Positions 44,464-54,957 of a stretch of DNA of 64,000 bases are shown piece by piece. Below the pieces are notes generated by a model. That model was not told where the DNA came from. It was given only the letters and a program-made list of their open reading frames with translations, and did no database searches. The translations under genes were made by a program, and so were the position numbers. How positions within the stretch are numbered: the first letter of the stretch is position 1; every line of letters begins with the position of its first letter. The stretch comes from Margaritispora aquatica (taxonomy: Eukaryota > Ascomycota > Leotiomycetes > Helotiales > Discinellaceae), in the NCBI GenBank assembly GCA_007644065.1, contig VJWN01000015.1, forward strand, positions 232,658-296,657. Direction: 5' to 3'.

Positions 44464-45636
44464 GTGGTAGGTTGATTTTGTCGATAGGCCAAAGCTACCA
44501 GAAATCCATAATATCTTGGCAGATTGCGGGGTCGAAAGTAGAACAACTGAATCTACAATATAATGTTATTTAATCAGAGAGAGAAATCTAATGAAAGGCG
44601 GAGTTCTTATGCTCTTTAATGCTCTTTAATGCCGACGGAGTAGTAACAAAAACGGTACTGCTTGTCGGGGAAGCCAATTCCAGTAAGAAATGTTTGCAAT
44701 AGAGATTGCATGATGTATATGACTTTCGGACCGGCAAAGGGGTGCTCAATGGGCTATTGTTCATGTCAAAGAAGGGAAAGTAAAATGTAATAAATTGTCT
44801 TCAGTACTAGTCTCGTTGTTCAATTTCCCACAAAATATGGGGTTTGTAGATTCGAAGCAGCTTATGGAGCATACTTCTACTCTTCTCTCTGTGAAATTCC
44901 CCAGTTTCTGATTAGGTTCCTTGATTGTGTTGAGATAAGTCTATAAGTAATTCTATTCTAATCGCTCTCAAATGGTCAATGTGATTGACTGGCTATCCAA
45001 ATCGCTGTTGTAATAGCTTCAAAGTTGAACTTTATGTGCTTCTGCCGACGTTTTCACATCAAAATTTGGTCTCGCAGCTATTTCCTCACAACCGCCTGGA
45101 AGGAGCATTCACACTTTTCCTTTCCCTGTCCCAATGATGAATATTTTGGGAAGTGAGGATGTACACAATCTTCAAAATGCCAAATGGGAAAGAGCTAAGC
45201 GAAAGATCTTCACCCCACCACAGATATATCCACAATGGACCCAGCCCTGTGGCGCCTCTTCGCTACAATTGGTCGCTTCGTACTTTGAAGTGTTGGGTCT
45301 GATGACTTACGGGTATGTTGCTAGGATACTCAGCCTGCTTTACTATTTCTGTCTTGGCGGACCCGCCATATATTACGGTACCCAAGACAGGATGAGATGA
45401 GCCTCACCTAGCGTTGAGGATATTCGGACTTGCTGAGGTCAGGATACGAAGAATTGTGTAAGAGAATCAATTGCTGTGATACTGGAGCTGTATATAAAGT
45501 CCATTTGAATCGCTGTCGAGCTATTCTCAATCTCATCATCATCCATCTCTTCAACACAATCACTTCCGCCTTCTCATCTACTCTCAAACGTCTCTTTCGC
45601 AATCATCATATATCAGCTTCAAACACCAAATTCAAA
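44464..45636. other. intergenic, no gene seen
   Basis: A short ORF at 45134-45400 has no supporting features. The rest appears non-coding. GCTCTTTAAT is duplicated near 44611-44632. Confidence 0.4.
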
Positions 45637-46207
45637 ATGCTCTTCCAAACCATCTTTTCTGCAACTTTCCTGTTCGCCGCATCAGCCTTCGCAGCGCCAG
45701 CTCAAGAGCTCGAAACCAGAGATCTGCAGACGTTGTATCTATGCACTGACATCAACTGGAGCGGAACCTGCAACAACTTCGCCTCATACACCGGACAATG
45801 TGGTAGCTAAACCCTCACCTACTTATTCCCCTCTTCATTCCGTCCTCTCTCGCCGCAAATTTGAAGCCAATAACTGACAAACTCGGCAGTCAATCTTCCT
45901 AGTGGGTTTAGCGGTCTCATCAGCTCGGCTGGCCCTCAGGCTGGCACGGCTTGTGAGTTGTATGAGTACGTACTACCTCTATTTCAAAACAGTGGACTCG
46001 CTAAGGATACAATAGGGATGATAGTTGTAAGAGCAATACGTCTCTCTATCTTACTTATCCAGGCTCTGCGTAAGTTCCCTCTTCTGTTTGTAGTGAAAGT
46101 TCTTGGTCGGAAGTACGGGGCTGATGTGTTTGTGTTGTAGGAACTTGGTCGACAATGGCTTCAATGATCGTGTCAGAAGCTTCACTTGTTACTCCGTCCC
46201 CTCGTAG
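45637..46207 (+). CDS. small secreted six-cysteine protein
   Basis: Four exons (45637-45802, 45890-45965, 46025-46069, 46141-46207) encode 117 aa. The signal peptide is MLFQTIFSATFLFAASAFA, followed by AP and a ~98-residue mature chain with six cysteines (LYLCTDINWSGTCNNF, TGQCVNLPSGF, GTACELYEDCKSN, SFTCYSVPS). Pairing patterns and the short beta-rich spacing recall secreted beta/gamma-crystallin-like or killer-type folds, but I cannot assign a family. Every splice junction restores frame and preserves a cysteine-containing segment. It could act as an effector or antimicrobial protein; the sequence alone does not tell. Confidence 0.78.
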
Positions 46208-47215
46208 GTATGATATGGAGAAGAGGGATAGATGCGTGTTGTGGCTGCTAGTACCAAGGGGTTGTAGATTGTGGATTGGGGGCGAAGAGAGATGATGGGA
46301 TGGAATAGAATTGAATGACAAAACGAGTATTCGGTGTCTTGTACTATTTATTGGAATTTGTTTCTCCCAAGTCTTCTAACGGTATTGATAATCCTTGGAA
46401 CCCACGTGTAAATGCTGGTCCTAAATTTGCCATCTGCGCTTAAGCGAGAAGCCGATATATTCGAGATATCGAAAGCGTTGTCATGAATAGAGAGCCTATT
46501 TCAGAAAACTCAAAGCACATTGACGATCCCACCGTTAGATCTACATCCAGCTCACCATGCTATAACTGCCATTGTCGTCGAATGCTTACGTTATCTGTCA
46601 AAGATAAGTTACAGTGCTTCAACTGGACCAAAAGCCAAACCTCGGACCGAGAACACTCGGATCCCTTTCGCATTCGTCCTGCCCCTGACCCTACGCGCAC
46701 AAATAACAATTTCGCCTCCAAACCCACAATAACTCCATTCCCACCGACCTCCCACCATTGGTCAGCTCGCACTTCTCAGTACGAGGCCTCCGCTTCCTTC
46801 CGCACCCGCAGTGGACCCCTGTTCGCTTAAATCCGACGCACATCATACCCCTGGCTAGCTTCGCTAACGTCGTTACGATCGTGGTCGTGACGAGTTTGGC
46901 GAGGACGGGCTATGATTGGTCGAGAGGGGGGAGGAAAAACATTGCGGTTTGGTAATTGTATGTAGATTTGTCAGTTTGGGATGGAAGATTGAGGATTCTG
47001 ATGGCTATTTGAAGATGACGTATAGAGGTAGAGGACGGGGAAGAAGTGTATAAAGAGGTTGGATGGAAGCTGGGAAATAGGATTCATCACTCACAATCAT
47101 CACTCAATCATCACTTCACAGTTACACATTCAAACATCGATCTTAGATCATCAATCTTCAATATCAAACTTCCATCAACAACAGTTTTAACTAAACAACA
47201 ACATCATCATCAAAA
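46208..47215. other. intergenic, no gene seen
   Basis: A CAT-/TCA-rich stretch (47090-47215) is the probable 5' UTR of the DJ-1 gene. No coding ORF is defensible. Confidence 0.5.
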
Positions 47216-48008
47216 ATGTCTCCAGCAACCAAGCCATCAGTTCTCATGGTCCTCTCCTCCCACGCTGCTGGGTGGTACTTGGTAAGCGACATTCATCCAT
47301 CCCCAACACATACTCATCAGGCTAACAACATCATAGCCAGAGTTCGCTCATCCATATGAGGTCCTCTCTCCTCACTGCGACATCACTGTCGCTTCTCCTC
47401 TAGGAGGCCGCACTGTGCTTGATCCCGTCTCAGTGATCCTCTTCAAAGACGACGCCTACTGCGTCGAGTTCGCTTCAACCAAATCTAAGCTTTGGCTCGA
47501 GACCGAGAAGCTCTCTGACTTCACTGGCAAGGCTAAGGATTTCACTGCCATTCTCTATGTTGGTGGCTTCGGGCGTACGTCCTTCCTGCTTCCCATCCAC
47601 ATTTGAACACACACTAACAAACCTCCAGCGATGTTCGACCTCGTAGACAACGACGTCTCCACCAACCTCATCCGCGAATTTTACGAAGCATCTCGCATCG
47701 TCTCCGCAGTGTGTCACGGTTCCGCTGCTCTCCTGAACGCTACTCTTGCAGACGGTACCAAGCTCGTCGCCGGCAAGAAGATCACGGGTTTCAGCAACGT
47801 TGAGGAGATCGCTGTCGATAGACAGAAGGATATGCCTTTCCACTTGGAGACCTACCTTAACAATGCCAGCTCAGGTAACTACCAGAAGGCACCTGAGGCT
47901 TGGGCACCTCTTACACTGGTGAGCGAGGATAACAAGTTGGTTACTGGTCAGAACCCAGCGAGTGCGCAGGGTGTTGCTGAGGCGCTGTTGAAGATCATGC
48001 TCGCATGA
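47216..48008 (+). CDS. DJ-1/PfpI family protein (Hsp31-type)
   Basis: Exons 47216-47281, 47337-47574 and 47629-48008 give 227 aa. The superfamily contains glyoxalase III/deglycase-type chaperones and class I glutamine amidotransferases that protect against methylglyoxal and oxidative stress. The nucleophile elbow is AVCHGSAALLN, with Cys at about residue 129. GGFGP, 79 residues into exon 2, precedes the loop near PMFDLVDN. The acidic residue for the family triad is probably in FHLETYL. The length fits Hsp31/PfpI-type enzymes. The middle intron splits the glycine-rich loop between GGFG and P. Specific activity (glyoxalase, protease or deglycase) is not settled. Confidence 0.85.
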
Positions 48009-48172
48009 TCGGATTGCATTGGCTTATGATGGAATGAAATGAAAAGATAGAGTCAGGAGCTTGGGAGGTTGGATTGCATTGTTTATAGATCGTTGCTTTT
48101 AAAATGAACATTCATTTGCTCGCCCAGTCCGCGTTTATATCTCTGGACACGATGTGAAGAAAAAAGCTAGAT

Positions 48173-50187
48173 TCAGAAGCTAGACAATGGGCACTCCTTT
48201 CTGAGGAACCCATCCTGGATCTCATTCGACAGATATCCATGCCATCCATTCCCCACCTCCGGTCGCCAAGATTCAAACAAGTCGCGAGCTTTGGGTCGCT
48301 CGAAAGAACTAAGTGAGTCGTACCTGTCAAGTTGTAACGAGTGCATGGTTCCGTCTGACTCCTGTCTCCAAGTTGCCTTAGCCAATACTTGAATAGTTCC
48401 TTCATCTTCACCAAGAATAATCTGTCCGTGTCGAAGGTAGAAAGCTAAGTGCAAATCTTCTTCACCGCGCGGCATCAGTAGGGGCATCACTCGATCTCTG
48501 AGCGGACCAAGATATTCGTCGTCTGTATCCATGTTACCTTGCTGGGGCTCATCTTGTAAATCAAGCAGTATTTCAACCGCATTAGCGCACGTGTGACCAT
48601 TAGACAATCCCTCTCGACCAATTTTCCGCAAAGCAGAGATCGTCCATTTCTGCCATCCTCGTGAGTAACACCTCCTTGCACCATGGAATAGAAGAGTGGT
48701 GATACCCATGCTGACTGCATCGCACGGTTTATATGGAGTTTTGGCATTGGCCCAGTACTTGTGTCGCTCGATCAAACCGGCTGCAATACAGAGATTCTGG
48801 TAGACGAGGCTATATGCTTCCAGCTCTCTAGCAATCGGGTCCTTGTCGCATGATGAGAGCATTGATAGAGCTGATATGAGATAGTCGTTACATAGAGCTG
48901 CATTCAAGGCTGCTTCGTTCGAGGCGAAGAACTGTGGCTGAGGGTCTGAGAGTGATGCTGCTTGCGAGAAGTTAGAGGGTACCGCTATATGAAGTGCTGA
49001 GGCTGTATTCAACGCTAGAGCATCGAAGTGTCCAATTTCATCAGAGGCATCGTAAGTCCTGAATGTTGCTGGTGATGTCGCTTTCCACAGCAACATCTCA
49101 TCATGGAAACCTCTCATTTCCTCACGACTCGGCCATTCATTTGGTGGGAACAAGCAACCCCAGACAATTCGTGTCAACTTGTTATGAGCACCCACTAGTT
49201 GGAGTAGTCGGTACCGTTCAGCAGCCACAGCATCTAACTGGGTACATCCCGAGAACTTCGGATCTGGTCGGTTCCAAAACGGTGACTCCATGATTGCTTG
49301 TTTGGATATGCGCAAGAACGAAGAACCAGCGTAGGGTACGAGAGTCTGGGCGAGGAAGTCAAGACGGAGCATTGCATCAAAGATGGGAATGGCAGATGAC
49401 ATCTCTTCTTCTGAGAATCGTTCTTCTGAACTTCGGAAGAGTAGTATTGCTGCCCATAGATGTCGGAATGCGGCTTTTGGGTTCTCGAGAAAGCACTGTA
49501 TCACAAGTAGGTAAGAACAGTTACCTGACTCGCGGAGAGGAACTGATAGCTTACCTCGAAATAAGCAAGCAGCATCAGCACCACCAGACTCGCAAATATA
49601 TCAGGCACCGAGGTTAACGACAGGTGCTTCGGAAGCATCTGCATCACCTTGCCATATGATCGAAATCCAAAAAGTTTGAACCTCAAAGCTTGTGGACCAT
49701 TGCCTGCCTGACACGTAATAAGCGAAGAGCGGTGAATAGCTCCTACTGCAAGAAGAGCCTCGTAAACTAGATCCATCCCATGGGACATTTGAACGACTTC
49801 ATCTCGCCAAAACTCAACATGATCTTGCCGAAAGAGCCTCACTACCGTCGTAGTGACGAAGTGGTGGTAGAGCGGCAACTGCTCGCGCCGCCAGTCTTTG
49901 TGTCGTAGTGAGATCTCGGGAAATGAGCTTGTGTCTGGTGGTGAGGCACTATTACTGGTACTCCATTGCGATGGTGATGATGAGGGAGGAGAAGCACTTG
50001 AAGTGCTTCGTTTTGAGAGAACGGAACGTGATGCCGATGAAGTGTTGGAGAGTCGCCGGGGCGCAGCGTACCCTTCACATTGGAAGTTGGCGTTTCGACA
50101 GCGATTACAAATGGGTTTGGTCTCGTCGCACTTGATGCGTCTTCTCCTGCAGGTTGCGCATCCGGTACGAACTCGTTTGTCGGTCAT
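48173..50187 (-). CDS. Zn2Cys6 fungal transcription factor
   Basis: Two exons (49555-50187, then 48173-49495) give 651 aa. The N-terminal binuclear zinc cluster is canonical (GCATCRRRRIKCDETKP, ICNRCRNANFQC), with spacing C-2-C-6-C-6-C-2-C-6-C. A Ser/Pro-rich linker and a fungal-specific regulatory region follow (SLRHKDWRREQLPLYHHF, HGMDLVYEALLAVGAIH). Such regulators sit in the nucleus and bind CGG-type half sites. The intron is 59 bases (49496-49554). It is convergent with the DJ-1 gene, 165 bases apart. Target genes are unknown. Confidence 0.88.
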
Positions 50188-51278
50188 TTTGAGATATGGA
50201 GAATAAGCTTAAAGTGTAATTCTGGAAGTTGGTGTGGATTATATTGGTCTCGGACATAGCGACTGTGATGTCTGAAATTGAAAGACAAGAGTGGAGCAGT
50301 AAGAGTGGAGGAATGAACCCCTGTCTGTAAGCCGCATAAAGCTTCACCTTAACCTCACCAATCGCACACTTTGACCCACAAGACGAGCCGATGAACGAGC
50401 GTACAGAATTCGCATAGACTTGGAATTCGTATAGAGATGCCAACAAAAGCAGATGCATAGCCATATACCTACCTTGTCATCTAATCCTGCTAAATATCTA
50501 CTCCACTGCGTCGTAAGCACAATCTGATATCCTCGCTTTGGCTTGCTGATCTAATGAGAATATTAGCCGTTCTTACAGTGTTAAAGAATATTCCTATGTT
50601 GAGGCATACTAAAATGTGATTTAGAGCTCTATCAACGTCCGAATCAGACCCCTTAGAATGTATTCTGTATACACGCTTCCTACAGACTCGCCTAATCGCA
50701 ACTCGTTCAATTTTCGGAATTACCGAAAATTATCGGCCCCAGATCACCGGTCAAGAGAATGTCCGTAGATCTTCACATATTGCCGGGCTGTATTATCCGA
50801 CTTCGGAATCTCAGAGGAGTGCACATACCGATACAGTATCGGTGAGTCGGATAACTCGATTTTCGTTAATCGAACCCACTTAGATTGGGAAATCGGAGTG
50901 ATGGTACGGAAGATCTTACCACCCAATCGCAAATCGGTGGTGGTCTTCATTTGGAAATTTGCCGACCGAAGCGCGCAGTCTGTGTAGCTATCTGTGCTAT
51001 TGAAGAATCCTTTGGCTCAGGATAGGAAAGTAGCCTGTGCCCCTATACCGACATACTGCTAGGACCTCAACCTTGAGAGACAGCACTACACAGCTGACAC
51101 ACGGTATTTGGCCCGGTTGTCTTGTTATACACAATAGCCGTTTGACAGAGAATAATGGTGGCTGAAATCGTTGAATATATATCTAGCTTTGTAAAAGATC
51201 AACAACAGGAACACAATATCAATACTAACTTAACGAGTCATGAAAGCTTCTCGACTTCTCTAGCATAGAAGCAGCATC
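50188..51278. other. intergenic, no gene seen
   Basis: A 68-codon minus-strand ORF (50744-50950) reads GGKIFRTITPISQ but has no further support and may be a relic. AT-rich elsewhere. Confidence 0.4.
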
Positions 51279-52417
51279 TTAAGAAAAATGTCTCACTATC
51301 ACATATGTCGCCCAAGATACCCCATGATCCTTGATATTTCCAACCGGCATCACATCAAATGGCGCATACACATTCGTGATATCTACCATGGCCATCTTAG
51401 GAGTCAGCATGCTCTCAACCGAAATGAAGTTTAGGTGAGGCGAGGTGAGCGTCACATCTTCGCAATTTATGGTAAAGTGTTTGATCAATTACAGTATTGC
51501 GCCGAGCGTACACATCGCCTTTGCAATAATATACGCGTTTTCTTTGATTGAGATATGAATGGCCAGCATGCTCTTGCTTTCACTCAGGCAAAGGTCGTTG
51601 TCTGCCACTCATTAGGACGTCTCAGAGACACGTTCTCTCACTGAAAAGCCACATAGGTAATGAGAAATAAAGATATTAAAGATCGCTCACTTTGTTGGCG
51701 GTAATGTGTGAATCAGCGGTATGGGTTGCAGGAATCGACACCATTCCAGAATTCATCGTCATCCATTTAACCTCTTCGGCTGATTAGAGTTGTGGGGGTT
51801 TCCTGAGGTGGATAACTACTTTTGTGGGAACAGCGGTGGCACTCACACGCAGTACACTGTACTCTTCTTTGGTACTGGTATTTATGTTACCCTTGACATA
51901 GAACTCGTACTTGAAGCTCTTAGTATGAGGAATCGCTCTCGCGACTTTCTTCCCCCCCAATACCATGATCAGCATGATGCTGTCTCAACTGTAGCAACAA
52001 CCCCCGGATCTTCAAAAAACTTGTGCGAGATGATAATACTCGCCGTTGGCGGCAAAAACAAAAGATTTGGGCGTCAGCAAGGCGTTGCTATCGCTTGTTG
52101 TGTCTTGTGCGGTTTCCGCAGTCTGAAGACGATACAGGACCGCGCTTACGTCTTGGGATTGGCGGAACCATTGCTGGATGGAAGATATGGACTCGGCTAG
52201 CTCGGAATCAAGGGGAGTGGTGTTACCTAGCACGGATTCCTATAAGATATCATCAAGCCGTAATGATAGTGAGAAACGAGAAGCAACTCACAACTATGTA
52301 CACGGAACTGATGCTGGAGATGTATATCCCGATGTGTGAGGAGTCGCCGTGTTCTTTGAGAGAAATGATGCTGCTTGTTGGTTTCAATCAATCAGCGTAC
52401 CAGTCAAATTTGAGCAT
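51279..52417 (-). pseudogene. decaying gene of unknown family
   Basis: On the minus strand a 5' frame starts MLKFDWYAD and is cut by TGA at 52388-52390. It continues in the same frame as LKPTSSIISLKEHGDSSHIG and splices over a normal 52-base intron (52240-52291) to ESVLGNTTPLDSELAESISS. It then runs open to HLAQVF. The frame breaks at a run of six A (52014-52019, plus strand). A second frame reading EDPGVVATVETAS appears for a few codons and the first frame resumes at MLIMVLGGKKVARAI. Further down, open fragments (DLCLSESKSMLAIHISIK, FTINCEDVTLTSPHLNF) look coding. Taken together this is a gene with at least one stop and two shifts. I cannot name the family. Confidence 0.5.
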
Positions 52418-54204
52418 TCTCAGTCAACTTCAAAAATCACTTTGATCTGCTCATTGATTTTGTCCTCGTCCACAAATCCGACAACGCTTTTCATAAGTCC
52501 CGGCCCCAAAATATAAATTGCGCCGTGTTCTTCGGTATCCTACGGTGCCATCAACACCCTTAAACACCTTACGCAAACACATCCATTAGAGAAGCTCACA
52601 CTGTAGCCTGGGCTCGTCTTCATCATCCGCTACCTATACGCTTTTACTTCTTTAATACTCGACACTCTACTTACCGTCCCACTCAGCGCCGCCTTTAACG
52701 CAGCTAACAGCCTTCATTTAAGTCCTTGAATCTCAACTTCAAGGTCCCAAACTCAAAGCTACGAGTTCGCCTCGTTCTGCTCGTCCCCATTGGTTCGGAC
52801 TCTTCGATACAGAAAGGATCGGCCGCGTGGTTGTTTCTCCGGAGCAGAGACAGCAGCGCGTTTAGTCAGTCAATGTGGTATGAGACGAGAACGTCTCGAC
52901 GCCCGAACATGGAGTCCCGCTCATTTATGAAAGAAGCGCCTCGCTGGGGAGAGCTGGGAAGTGAGCATTTCGGTGGTTGTGGGGTAGGAGATAGGTGCGA
53001 AGAATTGATATGAAGCGAAGATATTGATGAATCTTTCTTTTCACATAACTTATAAACATAGAACGACGAAGTTGATCATGCCATTAGAGTGACTAAAAGT
53101 GACGGAAATTCTCGTTTTTGGTTTAACCATACACTCACATGCCTCCCCTTTCATACATCCCGCTCTAGAACACGGCTGAGATCAACATCCCCTACCCGTC
53201 CGCCCAAAATACCACCACCTCACATCCAAGTCCTCGGGATTTTTCCAAGTCTGGCACCAGCAGGGGACGTGAAAGATATTCACAGGGGCTTGTTTATAGC
53301 CACCCGAAGAGCTCAGAATAGGTCACATAGTCTGTGCGATTCCTCGAAAGTGATCCTGGACAATTAAGCTTTTGGTGCGGGAACACCTGGTTTGTTCGTT
53401 TGCGAGGGTGGAGGTTGAAAAATGAGATGTACCGTGGGAGTGTCAGACTTAAGATGAACCCGAGTATAACGCATAAATGAGCAGCCTGATCACGCTCCTT
53501 AACCAAAGCTGAAGGGGGAAAAAATACCATTCACCCCGCTCCACTCCTCCGCATCCAATTCAAGCTGAATACCGAATTAGGTCGCCCATTCGCCTAAACG
53601 TCTCAATTGGTATGGTTTAGCGAGGCCAGCCAGCCCCCCTGTATGTGTGCCCTGTCACACAGCTGAGCACCACAACGCCTCGACTAACCCGCTCTGCGAG
53701 CTTCCAGTATCTGTGCCTTGGAAATATCCCTTTATTAACGCCTCACTTAACTTTGGACCAATCTGGGCTCAACACTGTGAGCTCCTCTGTTTAAGGTGAC
53801 ATACGGCCGTTGTGTCAGTGCTTGGTGGACTGTTGGAGTGGCTTGCTGCGTTGTGGAGTATGGCTGATTGGCATTGTGCTTTCTTTGTGGTTCGGAGTCG
53901 AGATTTTGATGTAAGTAAAATCATGCAGTGAAAATTGCACATTGGAAATTGACTCGGATCCAGTTTGGAAGCAAAGAGAATAGCAGGTCCAGATTGTCCC
54001 AGCGGAGTAGGTTAACTTGTTAGAACAGGAAAGCAACCGCTTTGTTCCACTTCTTATTGATTAGAAGGATACTAAAGAGTAGAACAACATAGGTGTCGTT
54101 CATACCTTGAGCTTCATCGACGCTTTCCTCTCCAGCCCCTTCGCCTTTTCATCAGCTTTATTCCTCTTCTCCTTCTCTTTCAAGTCCTCAACATCTCTCT
54201 TCTT
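52418..54204. other. intergenic, probably includes 3' end of next gene
   Basis: No gene is clear in 52418-54099. The last 105 bases (54100-54204) continue the frame of the coiled-coil gene beyond its first stop. Confidence 0.4.
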
Positions 54205-54957
54205 CTACCCAGGCCTTCTTTCTATCTCTCTCTTTTCCTTCTTGCTCTTCCTCGCTTCAACCCTCAGCTCTTCGTCAGGTTTCAATCTCTCCTCTTCCCT
54301 CCTTACTCCCTCGGCCGTGTTCTCAGTCTCTTCCTTCTCAAACTCTTCTACGTTCATGACTGCCTGCTGAGCCATGAACTCCGCCGTCAACCGAATCCTC
54401 TCCCACTCCTCCATCCTCTCCCTCTGCAACTTCTCCCACGCCAACGCATCCGCCTCAAACTTCTCCTGAATTTCCCTAGCCCTCTGACTCTGTATTTCCT
54501 TCTCCTCCTTCGACTCCCTCCTCGCTCTCTCCCTCATGTTCTCCGCATACGCGACTGTCATCACCTCAAACTCAAACCGCATCTCCCGTGCCAACTCCGC
54601 CGCGACATCGCCCAACTGGCTCTCCCCAATTAGTCCCATGTCCGCGATCCAGCCCTCGACGCCCTTGGCGGAGTCCATGGCTTCCCTGACGGAGATCGGT
54701 GTCCCAGCCTCGGCGCCAAGCTCCTGCCATAACGTTGTGAGGTACACGCGCATCGACCAGTCGATCTCGAGGGTCTTGGCACGTTGAGCGAGCGTCTTAT
54801 TGAGTGCGGTGTAGAGGTGTTGTGTTGTGCGATTTTTGGCGTAGGCGGGGTTTTGGAGCTCGAGTCGAAGGGCAGACATGATTGCGGAGGGGTTGGGGGT
54901 GGATTGGAGGGTAGGCTCGCTGGGTTTGAGTTGCTCTGTTGCATTATTACCTTCCAT
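54205..54957 (-). CDS. charged coiled-coil protein with internal in-frame stop
   Basis: 250 aa to the first stop. Residues ~1-110 include RTTQHLYTALNKTLAQRAKT and VREAMDSAKGVEGWIADMGL. From about residue 125 the protein is a Glu/Lys/Arg-rich coiled coil (MRERARRESKEEKEIQSQ, KFEADALAWEKLQRERMEE). It ends EIERRPG followed by TAG (54205-54207). In the same frame the next 34 codons read KKRDVEDLKEKEKRNK, then KADEKAKGLERKASMKLK and V, and end at TGA (54100-54102). So the coding character crosses the TAG. This may be a recent nonsense change, a sequencing error or read-through. Family unknown; no signal peptide. Confidence 0.55.
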   Translation of the reverse strand: MEGNNATEQLKPSEPTLQSTPNPSAIMSALRLELQNPAYAKNRTTQHLYTALNKTLAQRAKTLEIDWSMRVYLTTLWQELGAEAGTPISVREAMDSAKGVEGWIADMGLIGESQLGDVAAELAREMRFEFEVMTVAYAENMRERARRESKEEKEIQSQRAREIQEKFEADALAWEKLQRERMEEWERIRLTAEFMAQQAVMNVEEFEKEETENTAEGVRREEERLKPDEELRVEARKSKKEKREIERRPG

